Positions 1 to 7,052 of a stretch of DNA of 64,000 nucleotides are shown here, piece by piece (the first letter of the stretch is position 1; every line of letters starts with the position of its first letter). Position numbers and translations under genes: made by a program. The notes under the pieces were generated by a model. That model saw only the letters and a list, made by a program, of their open reading frames with translations. It searched no databases and was not told the origin of the DNA. The stretch spans positions 1-64,000 of the forward strand of contig CANBJR010000007.1 of the NCBI GenBank assembly GCA_947369085.1, in the 5' to 3' direction. Source of the DNA: an uncultured Clostridia bacterium. GTDB lineage: Bacteria > Bacillota > Clostridia > Oscillospirales > Acutalibacteraceae.

Positions 1-84
1 TTGGCTTTGTTGTAGGAACAGTAGGATTAGTTGTGGGAGTTGTTGGCTTTGTTGTAGGAACAGTAGGATTAGTTGTGGGAGTTG
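1..84. repeat. 42-bp tandem repeat in a Thr/Pro linker
   Basis: Two identical 42-bp units (1-42 and 43-84), then a diverged partial copy to about 120. They encode 14-residue Thr/Pro-rich units on the minus strand, so this is coding linker repetition. A related coding repeat lies at about 1200-1300. Confidence 0.85.
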
Positions 85-2332
85 TTGGCTTTGTTGTTAC
101 AGGAACAGTAGTTGGAGTTGTTTGAGGATCAAACACTGTTTTTACTGTATATTTTTCATTTTCGAAGCCTGGTTTTGAAGTAACATCCTGAATCTCACCA
201 AAATCTACTATATATGCAACAACAGGTAAATTGTCAGCACCGTCATATGCAACACCGAGAATATTTACAAATAAGTCAACATCTGTAGTACCTGTACCGA
301 TAACATCAAATGTAACTGTAACAAAATCAGATTCATTTGAGAAATCTACATATGATAAAGTAGTAAAGTTACCTTTAATCTTTCCTTTAGTGTTTTCATT
401 GATAACTGCAGAAGAAACATTAGGCATTAGTTTTCTAAGATTTGTTGAGCTTAAGGAAAGCTTTGTAGGATCATATTTTAATTCCCAATCAGCATTAACG
501 AGATCCATAGAAGAACTGAGCTTGTAAGACACAGTTATCTGCTTTTGATCTTTAGAATATGTTTTTGAAACTGACGGGAAGAAGTTTGAAGTAGCATTTA
601 CTTTAAGCGTAGAAGCTGTTGTAGGTGCTTGAGTAGGCTTTGTTGTAGGCTGAGTGGGTTTAGCTGTAGTGGGCTGAGTAGGTTTAGCTGTGGTCGGCTG
701 AGCATCAGTGACAACTGATGCTGAACCGGTAATTGATGAAGAACTAAAGCCCGGTTCATCTGAAAGGTTCTGCTTAACACTGTTAACAACTGCATTTTTA
801 TAAACTAAAGAATTGTTTATTTTGTAGCCCACAGAAAGTTCCTGTACATCAAGCGTAACGTCTGTATAACCATTGCCTGTAATTTCAAAAGTTGCCTGGA
901 CAAATGGTTTTGATGAAGTGAAATCATAGAGTTCACTTACATTAGTAAAATTACCCTTAACCAATCCATTCTTACAATTAACCAAGCCGTCTGAAATATT
1001 CGGCATAATACTGCTTGAAGCAGTAACGAGCTTTAATTTTGAGCTATCATAAGCAAGTGACCACTGACCGTTTACAAGTTTCATTGAAGATTTCAAATCA
1101 TATGTAACAGTAACGGTATTAGCATTGCTTTCAGCATTTACAGAGTTAGTTGCAAAAAGATTTGATTTTGCATTAACCGTCAGCGTATCTGTTATCGGTG
1201 AAGTTGTAGTCTGAGTGGTTGGTTTAGCCGTTGTGGGCTGAGTGGTTGGTTTAGCCGTTGTGGGCTGAGTAGTTGGTTTCGCTGTTGTCGGCTGAATAAG
1301 AGAACCGCCAAGGTTACCTATTTTTGCAAAAGAAGATGTAATAACATCCTCATCGTCTTTTTCGTGAGATGTACTTGCATCACTACCATAAGATTCTGTA
1401 GCATTATCAAGCATAGTATCGTCAAAAGGAATACAGTCAAGAGCTGATTCACCTCTTGTGGCTACTAACATTGCACCGATACCGTTGTTTTCAATATAAC
1501 TTGCGTCGATTCCGAGTGTTGAAAGCGGAATTTTAATTTCATAAAACGAGTCGTACTTTGTATTATGTGTGCCGCTTGAGCCTTTAAAAGTTTTGTAGTC
1601 TACCCAGTCAGCGTCATTTGAATAAACGTCAGAAGTATCTTCAGAAAAATTCAAACCGTAAATTGAATCACAAATGTTGCCTTCTGCCATTTTATATTCA
1701 ATTCCGTTTTCCTTAAAGCCTTTTAAGCCCTCAGCATAGTTTGTATTACCGGCAGCGTCAACAGCAGTAAACATACCTGGAGTACCGTTTCCGGGTTTAC
1801 CGCTCATATACAGAAGATGGTCAACGTGCTGATTAAATGTAAGTCCCATTTTCTGTCCCCAGATAGGACCGCCACTTGTATTCTTGTTAGACATTGATGT
1901 GCTTGACGGATCAACGCTTAATGCAAGAATAAGGGGTACATCAAGAACACGACCGCCGTCAGAAAGAGGACCATCACCTTCTCTTGCCCATGTATCGGTA
2001 GTGTTTACCATCTGCCAAGCAACATAAAGATTATCATTATCCCATGCGCCATAGAGTGCATATGTATCAAGAACACAGTTTTCGTGTCCACCTTTATAGT
2101 GGTTAGCTACATCCCAGGCTGCACCCTGAGCAATGAGCATATCAGAGGACCAATCGCTGAAACTACCATCGATAGTAATTGTCTTTTGGGCTCCGACTTT
2201 TCCCTGTGGATTCGTTGCATACTTGTCACACAACGTACCCGTAGAAGCGTTTACCGTTAAAGATACGGAAACGCATGATATAAGCATTAATACTGTAAGA
2301 AGAATGCTTATAACTTTTCTTGTGCTTTTCAT
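1..2332 (-). CDS. Secreted modular protein with CBM9/DOMON-like module and two cohesin-like repeats (3' end cut by window)
   Basis: Reads leftward from ATG 2330-2332 behind an AGGAGG ribosome site and runs off the window after 777 codons. A signal peptide (about residues 1-28) is followed by a roughly 300-residue module (about 44-335) that begins with an IDG..SDW motif and contains DNDNLY and STSHEK motifs. The same module occurs in the dockerin protein at 31486-33678. Thr/Pro-rich linkers (about 344-380, 537-575 and 734 to the edge) separate two mutually similar domains (about 381-530 and 576-733). Their W.L.YD..KL strands and length resemble cohesins. Inference: a cell-surface or scaffold component that binds polysaccharide, probably starch, and perhaps dockerins. 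No dockerin, sortase or membrane anchor is visible before the edge. The cohesin reading is tentative; they could be another beta-sandwich adhesion module. Confidence 0.7.
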   Translation of the reverse strand, partial: MKSTRKVISILLTVLMLISCVSVSLTVNASTGTLCDKYATNPQGKVGAQKTITIDGSFSDWSSDMLIAQGAAWDVANHYKGGHENCVLDTYALYGAWDNDNLYVAWQMVNTTDTWAREGDGPLSDGGRVLDVPLILALSVDPSSTSMSNKNTSGGPIWGQKMGLTFNQHVDHLLYMSGKPGNGTPGMFTAVDAAGNTNYAEGLKGFKENGIEYKMAEGNICDSIYGLNFSEDTSDVYSNDADWVDYKTFKGSSGTHNTKYDSFYEIKIPLSTLGIDASYIENNGIGAMLVATRGESALDCIPFDDTMLDNATESYGSDASTSHEKDDEDVITSSFAKIGNLGGSLIQPTTAKPTTQPTTAKPTTQPTTAKPTTQTTTSPITDTLTVNAKSNLFATNSVNAESNANTVTVTYDLKSSMKLVNGQWSLAYDSSKLKLVTASSSIMPNISDGLVNCKNGLVKGNFTNVSELYDFTSSKPFVQATFEITGNGYTDVTLDVQELSVGYKINNSLVYKNAVVNSVKQNLSDEPGFSSSSITGSASVVTDAQPTTAKPTQPTTAKPTQPTTKPTQAPTTASTLKVNATSNFFPSVSKTYSKDQKQITVSYKLSSSMDLVNADWELKYDPTKLSLSSTNLRKLMPNVSSAVINENTKGKIKGNFTTLSYVDFSNESDFVTVTFDVIGTGTTDVDLFVNILGVAYDGADNLPVVAYIVDFGEIQDVTSKPGFENEKYTVKTVFDPQTTPTTVPVTTKPTTPTTNPTVPTTKPTTPTTNPTVPTTKP

Positions 2333-2390
2333 TGTTAATTTACCTCCTAAAATTTTTACAATTATTTAACAATAATTGTATATCAGTTTA

Positions 2391-2419
2391 ATTATATAAT
2401 TTTTTGAGTAAAAAGACAA
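2391..2419 (-). promoter_or_regulatory. SigA-type promoter of the modular secreted protein
   Basis: On the minus strand, -35 TTGTCT (2414-2419), a 17-bp spacer and -10 TATAAT (2391-2396) lie about 60 bp ahead of the ATG at 2332. Confidence 0.7.
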
Positions 2420-2428
2420 CATGAAAAT

Positions 2429-2464
2429 AAGACGTGCATAGCTTTTTGTCACTATGCACATCTT
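2429..2464 (-). terminator. Hairpin terminator after spoVM
   Basis: Arms 2429-2441 and 2452-2464 pair over 13 positions with one mismatch around a 10-nt loop. On the minus strand a T-rich stretch follows. It ends the small spoVM transcript before the next promoter. Confidence 0.65.
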
Positions 2465-2509
2465 ATACTCTTAAACTTTATCAATATTCATACATTAATT
2501 CTATCAAAA

Positions 2510-2599
2510 TCAAATTGACTGCTGCTCTTTCTTAATTTTAAAAAATTTCCTGAGTAATGCAGATATAAATTTCGGTCTTTCAATAAGTACAACTTTCAT
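2510..2599 (-). CDS. spoVM: Stage V sporulation protein SpoVM (29 aa)
   Basis: A 29-codon ORF with a near-perfect ribosome site: GGAGG at 2607-2611, 7 nt before the ATG. The first 11 residues align without gaps to Bacillus SpoVM, with Met1-Lys2, Ile6 and Pro9-Lys10-Phe11 in the same places. An amphipathic, Lys/Arg-rich helix follows. Known for the family: SpoVM is a tiny amphipathic peptide that recognises the convex forespore membrane and anchors SpoIVA to start spore-coat assembly. It is a few residues longer than the 26-residue Bacillus protein. It sits 4 nt downstream of a 47-codon membrane-protein ORF, so the two are probably cotranscribed. Confidence 0.8.
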   Translation of the reverse strand: MKVVLIERPKFISALLRKFFKIKKEQQSI

Positions 2600-2603
2600 A
2601 AAC

Positions 2604-2747
2604 TTACCTCCGTATACAAGATATGCTTACTATAACAAGTGCAGCGGCTGCTACAATCAGCACCCATTCGCACGGCAACAATGTTGCAACAAGCAAGCCT
2701 AAGCCGAAAAAAACTGCCGATTTAACTCTTTGTGTGTAGCAATTCAC
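2604..2747 (-). CDS. Small hydrophobic membrane protein upstream of spoVM
   Basis: A 47-residue ORF starting at GTG (2745-2747) behind an AAAGGGTGAT ribosome site. About ten polar residues (NCYTQRVKS) precede two closely spaced hydrophobic segments (about 11-24 and 29-43), and it ends in Arg-Arg. The stop codon at 2604 is embedded in the spoVM ribosome site, so translation of the two is probably coupled. I do not recognise the family. Its position suggests a sporulation or membrane role, but this is inference. A GTG start is required because no in-frame ATG is available. Confidence 0.6.
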   Translation of the reverse strand: MNCYTQRVKSAVFFGLGLLVATLLPCEWVLIVAAAALVIVSISCIRR

Positions 2748-2850
2748 TGTATCACCCTTTAACAGTCTATACAAAAAATATATTTATGTGATATAAGTCT
2801 TGAAATTTTATTTGCTTTATTCTAAAATTATAAATAATGCGGAGGTAGCT

Positions 2851-3810
2851 ATGAGAACTCTTGAAATTAACAAAAACGATGGAAATCAGCGTCTTGATAA
2901 ATTTTTGCAAAAACACTTTAAAACTATGCCAAAAACACTTATGTATAAATATATCAGAAAAAAGTGCATTAAGCTAAACGGGAAAAAGTGCGATATTTCT
3001 GCTATGCTCAGCGAGGGCGACATACTGACGTTTTACATAAAGGACGAGTTTTTTGAAGCGGCTGAAGAAAAAAACTACGATTTTTTAAAAGCCCCTGCAA
3101 AATTTGAAATTGTATATGAGGACGATAACTTAATTTTGATTGATAAAAAGCCTGGCGTTATTGTTCATCCCGATAAAAGTTATCATTTTGATTCGCTTGT
3201 TGCAAGGGTTCAGCACTATCTTTACGACAAAGGTGAATACAATCCTGATGAAGAAAACGCCTTCTCCCCTGCGCTTGTAAACAGAATCGACAGAAACACA
3301 GGCGGAATCGTAATTGCGGCAAAAAATGCAGAAAGTCTGCGTATTCTTAATCAAAAGATGAAAACAAGAGAACTTGAAAAATATTATCTCTGCCTTGTAT
3401 ACGGTAAGCCTGATAAGAAAAACGACACACTGCACGGATATATCACGAAAAATGAAAGCAAAAATAAGGTTGCCGTTCATAAAAAAGAGGTTGAAAATTC
3501 TAAGGAAATAAAAACAAAATATACTGTTCTTGATTTTAACGGAAAGTACAGCCTTGTTGAGGTTGAACTGCTGACAGGAAGAACACATCAGATAAGAGCT
3601 CATATGGCTTCAATAGGACATCCGCTTGCAGGTGATACAAAATATGGCTTTTCAGATAAATCAAAAATCCTTTTTAAGTATCAGGCACTTTACAGTTATA
3701 AAATCAGATTCACTTTCAGCACCGAAGCAGGAAGTCTGGAATACTTAAACGGAAAAGAATTTGGTGTAAAAAATGTTTGGTTTGCAAAAAACAATAAAAT
3801 TACTATATAA
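2851..3810 (+). CDS. RluA-family (RluD/RluC-like) 23S rRNA pseudouridine synthase
   Basis: Converts uridines in large-subunit rRNA to pseudouridine. The 319-residue protein has an N-terminal S4-like RNA-binding region (about 10-60). The catalytic domain carries the family motif as NRIDRNTGG, with the nucleophilic Asp at about 147, and a later TGRTHQIRAH motif. I chose the ATG at 2851 because GGAGGTAGCT directly precedes it; an in-frame ATG at 2800 has no ribosome site. The next gene starts 9 bp after the stop, so the two are probably cotranscribed. A second RluA-family paralogue lies at 52294-53163. The exact target uridine cannot be assigned. Confidence 0.9.
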   Translation: MRTLEINKNDGNQRLDKFLQKHFKTMPKTLMYKYIRKKCIKLNGKKCDISAMLSEGDILTFYIKDEFFEAAEEKNYDFLKAPAKFEIVYEDDNLILIDKKPGVIVHPDKSYHFDSLVARVQHYLYDKGEYNPDEENAFSPALVNRIDRNTGGIVIAAKNAESLRILNQKMKTRELEKYYLCLVYGKPDKKNDTLHGYITKNESKNKVAVHKKEVENSKEIKTKYTVLDFNGKYSLVEVELLTGRTHQIRAHMASIGHPLAGDTKYGFSDKSKILFKYQALYSYKIRFTFSTEAGSLEYLNGKEFGVKNVWFAKNNKITI

Positions 3811-3819
3811 GGATTAACT

Positions 3820-4584
3820 ATGCGTAAATTCAGAATGAAATTATTTGGATTTTTAACTTTGATTTTCACTTGTCTATTTTTTACTTGCTTTTTTAATATG
3901 ACCGCATTCTCTGCAACTAAGGTAGATTTTACACTAAGCGACTGTAATACGGACAATAACAGGCTTTTTACGATTTCAATGTCTGCCTGCTATGACAGTA
4001 AGCTTAGTGCGGCAAGCTTTGAATTTACTTACGATAAAAATATGTTTGAATTTCGCAGTGCAAAGGCAAGTGACAAGTCGTCAAAAATCACATATAACGA
4101 GCTTGATGATAAGGTAATGCTTGTTTTCCTCAACACCGACGGTATAAATCTTAATAATAATGAAATTATATTTTCTTTAACTTTTAAAGCTGTTAAGTCA
4201 GGTACGGGATATATTGATTTCTTTGTAAGCGACTGTGTAAACTCTGAAATTAAGTCTGTTGATGTTGGTAAATGCACTTCGGCTAAAATCACGGTCAATT
4301 CAAAATTGAGTAACAGCAATTTCGATAAAAACAACAGTTCAGATCAATCAGATAAAAAAGATTTAAGCGGTGTAAAAAGCAAGCACGAAAAGACGGAAGA
4401 AACAACTTCGGCTTCAACTTATGATGAAATTGGTCAGCTTAATTCTTTTGATAATCCGAATACAAGATTGCTGATTATCGGAGCAGTGCTCGGTGCGTCG
4501 CTTATTGCTGCAATAGTACTTGCATATAATATTTTTAAGCGTATAAAATCAAACATACATAAACGCAAAAACAGCCCCGAATAG
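3820..4584 (+). CDS. Membrane-anchored cohesin-like domain protein
   Basis: 254 residues. There is a signal peptide (1-32) and one extracytoplasmic beta-rich domain (about 33-160). The domain's strand pattern follows cohesins: an opening V.F.L strand, an ASFEFTYDKNMFEF strand, an IIFSLTFKA strand, and a closing K.TV. A Ser/Asn/Lys-rich linker leads to one transmembrane helix (about 216-238) and a basic cytoplasmic tail. Known: cohesins bind dockerins of secreted glycoside hydrolases. Inference: a single-cohesin surface anchor that could hold dockerin proteins such as the one at 31486-33678. It follows the pseudouridine synthase by 9 bp, an odd partnership. The ribosome site is AAGGATTAACT. 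The fold call is by eye and needs confirmation. Confidence 0.6.
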   Translation: MRKFRMKLFGFLTLIFTCLFFTCFFNMTAFSATKVDFTLSDCNTDNNRLFTISMSACYDSKLSAASFEFTYDKNMFEFRSAKASDKSSKITYNELDDKVMLVFLNTDGINLNNNEIIFSLTFKAVKSGTGYIDFFVSDCVNSEIKSVDVGKCTSAKITVNSKLSNSNFDKNNSSDQSDKKDLSGVKSKHEKTEETTSASTYDEIGQLNSFDNPNTRLLIIGAVLGASLIAAIVLAYNIFKRIKSNIHKRKNSPE

Positions 4585-4595
4585 GAGCTGTTTTT
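4566..4595. terminator. Bidirectional hairpin between converging genes
   Basis: AAAACAGC and GCTGTTTT arms overlap the stop of the cohesin-like gene and end before the converging radical SAM gene. A and T runs on both sides fit termination in both directions. Confidence 0.65.
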
Positions 4596-4601
4596 AGTTA
4601 T

Positions 4602-5504
4602 TTATATAATTTTACTTCCTTGTTCAATATTTCGCTCTTTGAAAGCCTTATTAATAGAATTGAGCACTCGCTTTTTATCTGCACTCCATAAAGGTGAAAC
4701 AAGCAATTTTTTATCGCCGTCGCCGGTTAAACGGTGAATAACAACATCTTTCGGCAAAATTTCTATGCAATCACAGAGAATATCAATGTATTCTTCCAGT
4801 GACAAGGTTTTGAACAATCCTTTTTCGTAGTCAGTGAGTAAATCGGTATCTTTTAACACGTGAAGAAGCTGGAGTTTAATTCCGTTGCTTCTCTCTCCTG
4901 CGTATTTTACGCTTTCAAGCATCATTTCTCTTGTTTCAAACGGCAAACCGAGAATTATGTGTGTGATAACAGTAACGTCGATTTCTTTAAGCGCGCTTAC
5001 AGCGTCGTTATACACTTCAAGTTCGTAACAACGACGAATATAGTCAGCGGTTTGTTTGTGAATTGTTTGTAAACCCAGCTCAATCCACATTGGTTTAATT
5101 TTGTTCAGCTCATCAATCAGCTGTAAAACATCTTTGCCGAGGCAGTCAGGACGAGTTGCAATTGAAAGAACAGCAATATCTGGATTTTCTATTGCTTCAT
5201 AGAAAATTTTATGCAGATAAGAAACATCTGCGTAGGTATTTGTAAAAGGCTGAAAGTAAGCTATAAAACGCTTGCAGTCGGTTTTAGTTTTTATTTTTTT
5301 CTTTGCCTGCTCAATTTGCTCTGTTACAGAAAGTAATTTATCGGCAGAAAATTCTCCTGAACCGCCCTTACTGCAAAATATACAGCCCTTTGAGCTTAAT
5401 GTGCCGTCTCTGTTAGGGCAGGTCATTCCGCCGTTTAAAGAGATTTTATAAACCTTTTCGCCAAATGTGTTTTTTAAATATTCGTTTAAAGAATAATAAT
5501 ACAT
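4602..5504 (-). CDS. TIGR01212-family radical SAM protein (YhcC-like)
   Basis: 300 residues. The cluster-binding cysteines lie in CPNRDG...GCIFC near the N-terminus (about C29, C41, C44), the signature of the YhcC/TIGR01212 family of radical S-adenosylmethionine enzymes. The reaction is not firmly established; the family is suspected to act on RNA or cofactors. I chose the ATG at 5504 because GGAG stands 6 nt upstream. A longer frame to 5558 would run through the hairpin at 5527-5544 and has no ribosome site. It converges on the cohesin-like gene across a shared terminator. Confidence 0.88.
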   Translation of the reverse strand: MYYYSLNEYLKNTFGEKVYKISLNGGMTCPNRDGTLSSKGCIFCSKGGSGEFSADKLLSVTEQIEQAKKKIKTKTDCKRFIAYFQPFTNTYADVSYLHKIFYEAIENPDIAVLSIATRPDCLGKDVLQLIDELNKIKPMWIELGLQTIHKQTADYIRRCYELEVYNDAVSALKEIDVTVITHIILGLPFETREMMLESVKYAGERSNGIKLQLLHVLKDTDLLTDYEKGLFKTLSLEEYIDILCDCIEILPKDVVIHRLTGDGDKKLLVSPLWSADKKRVLNSINKAFKERNIEQGSKII

Positions 5505-5526
5505 TATATACTCCAAATCAAATAAA

Positions 5527-5544
5527 GACCGACAAATGTCGGCC
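5527..5544 (-). terminator. Hairpin terminator of the upstream minus-strand cluster
   Basis: GACCGACA and TGTCGGCC arms around 2 nt. On the minus strand a T-rich stretch follows. It lies between the hypothetical gene at 5704-6384 and the radical SAM gene. Confidence 0.55.
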
Positions 5545-5703
5545 TTCTTTGATGTCATTATGACAGTTTTGAGAGGAAAATCTATGAAAAACTAAATCAG
5601 TTCTTGTTATCTGTTATTTATCTTCATCGTGGTTATATGATAAAAAATAAATGTGACAAGAATATGATGTTTAAAATAAAAGAAAGTGAATATTATAAAA
5701 TTT

Positions 5704-6384
5704 TTAAGAAAACTTCTTTATATATTCAAGAAACTTTGCATAGATATTGTCCTCTGTTTCTTCAAGCTCATTATCAATGCCGCCGTTAAAGAACATTTTA
5801 ATATGCTTTTGTAATGAAAGATAAGCCCCTACAAGATTTTTTCTTACTTCATTTTGCAGGTCATCGCTTAATATTTTTCCGCAGGAAAGTCCAAGATAAA
5901 CTCTGTTATCTACGAGTTGAGTTGAAATTGAAGAATTTTTAAATTCAAAGGAGTTCATCTTACGCAATCCTTTTGAAAATTCTCTCTGTGAAAATTCCTC
6001 TTCATATTCATACTTGTCCTGTTTTTCAAGAAGTTCAAGCTCACACTTATCAAGCGAAAAATCAGCATTTGTTATGTAGTCATGCATATAATCCGGGTTT
6101 AATGAAAGCACCTGGTAAAGTCTCATTGAATTCACTGCACATTCAAGGCATGAAAAAGCCGCAAACTGCATATTGCTTTCATTGAGCTTTATAAAGCTGT
6201 ACAAATTCTGAAATACCGATTTGTTTATTACAATGAGTATCAGCCTTTCATTTTCCCTATAATCTGCAAGCATAGGATTTGAAATATAGCTCATTGTAAA
6301 TTTATACGCCTTATTGACATAGTCGGCAAACATATCTTTAAATTCATTTAAAAGAGCATTTTCTCTGATTGTAAATTCAAACAT
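5704..6384 (-). CDS. Hypothetical protein, last gene of a radical SAM cluster
   Basis: A 226-residue soluble, mostly helical, acidic protein with no signal peptide or membrane span. I do not recognise a domain. It starts 8 bp after the stop of the DUF2344 gene, so it is probably translated from the same mRNA as the two preceding radical SAM-related genes. In many Clostridia the gene after this pair is an RNase E/G-like protein; this protein shows no such motifs. There are Cys residues near 99 and 168 but no paired metal-binding motif. Function unknown. Confidence 0.75.
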   Translation of the reverse strand: MFEFTIRENALLNEFKDMFADYVNKAYKFTMSYISNPMLADYRENERLILIVINKSVFQNLYSFIKLNESNMQFAAFSCLECAVNSMRLYQVLSLNPDYMHDYITNADFSLDKCELELLEKQDKYEYEEEFSQREFSKGLRKMNSFEFKNSSISTQLVDNRVYLGLSCGKILSDDLQNEVRKNLVGAYLSLQKHIKMFFNGGIDNELEETEDNIYAKFLEYIKKFS

Positions 6385-6392
6385 AATATCAC

Positions 6393-7052
6393 CTACCTGA
6401 ATAATTCCATATTAGAATTATATAAATCAATTCTTGTAATATCCGCATCAACGGAAAGTTCTGAATATTTTTCAAATGCTGAAACTAACAAATTCGGATT
6501 CACATTATCGCTGCTGCCTGCCGATAAAATTACATTGAGCAGGACAAAATCAAATTTCTCTTCAATTTTAAAACTCTTTATTCCCTGCTTTATATCTACT
6601 GTTTTAAATCCTTTTTTGGACTTTTTTTCAAATTCAATTTTTTCAAGTGAATAAAAGTCAGCAAGCTTATTTGCAACAACAGTTGTGTTTACATTATCAC
6701 AATTAAGCTTAACGGAAAATTCGGCAAAGGCAATTTTTCCTGCTTTCATAACAGGTTCGGTCACACTAAAGATCTGAATACCTCTTGGCAGACATTCATT
6801 AAGTTTTGATATTATTTCTTCAAAAGAATAATTATCATCTTCAAGTTTTACATCCATACACTCGTTTACTCCTCTGAATCCGAGTGACAGCGGCAACGGA
6901 AACGTTGCAAATGGATGAGGATTAAAACCTTCGGTGTGCCATACGGGCAGTTTACTTTTATGAAGTGCACGAAGCATACAGCGGTTTAAATCAAGGTGAG
7001 AAATATATCTGCACTCAAAATCTTTTTTAAACCATATTCTTACGCTTTTCAA
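6393..7052 (-). CDS. TIGR03936-family radical SAM-associated protein (DUF2344)
   Basis: 219 residues. The N-terminus matches DUF2344: a YISHLDLNR motif followed by a GFNPHP motif. In Clostridia the gene nearly always follows, or is fused to, a TIGR03960 B12-binding radical SAM enzyme, as here. Function is unproven; a tRNA- or rRNA-related role is usually suggested. I prefer TTG 7050-7052 as the start because GGGGAGG stands 8 nt upstream, inside the end of the preceding gene. This gives a 26-bp overlap and implies translational coupling. The longer frame to 7130 would overlap by 104 bp without a ribosome site. Confidence 0.85.
   Translation of the reverse strand: MKSVRIWFKKDFECRYISHLDLNRCMLRALHKSKLPVWHTEGFNPHPFATFPLPLSLGFRGVNECMDVKLEDDNYSFEEIISKLNECLPRGIQIFSVTEPVMKAGKIAFAEFSVKLNCDNVNTTVVANKLADFYSLEKIEFEKKSKKGFKTVDIKQGIKSFKIEEKFDFVLLNVILSAGSSDNVNPNLLVSAFEKYSELSVDADITRIDLYNSNMELFR

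Noticed and set aside
1-84. Possible CRISPR-like array from tandem 42-bp units
   Set aside because: Units abut without spacers and encode a Thr/Pro linker in frame with the secreted protein.
231-527. 98-codon plus-strand ORF
   Set aside because: Antisense to the second cohesin-like domain of the modular protein; no ribosome site and no recognisable domain.
3130-3603. 157-codon minus-strand ORF inside the pseudouridine synthase gene
   Set aside because: It mirrors a conserved coding gene whose catalytic motifs lie across the same stretch; no start signal.
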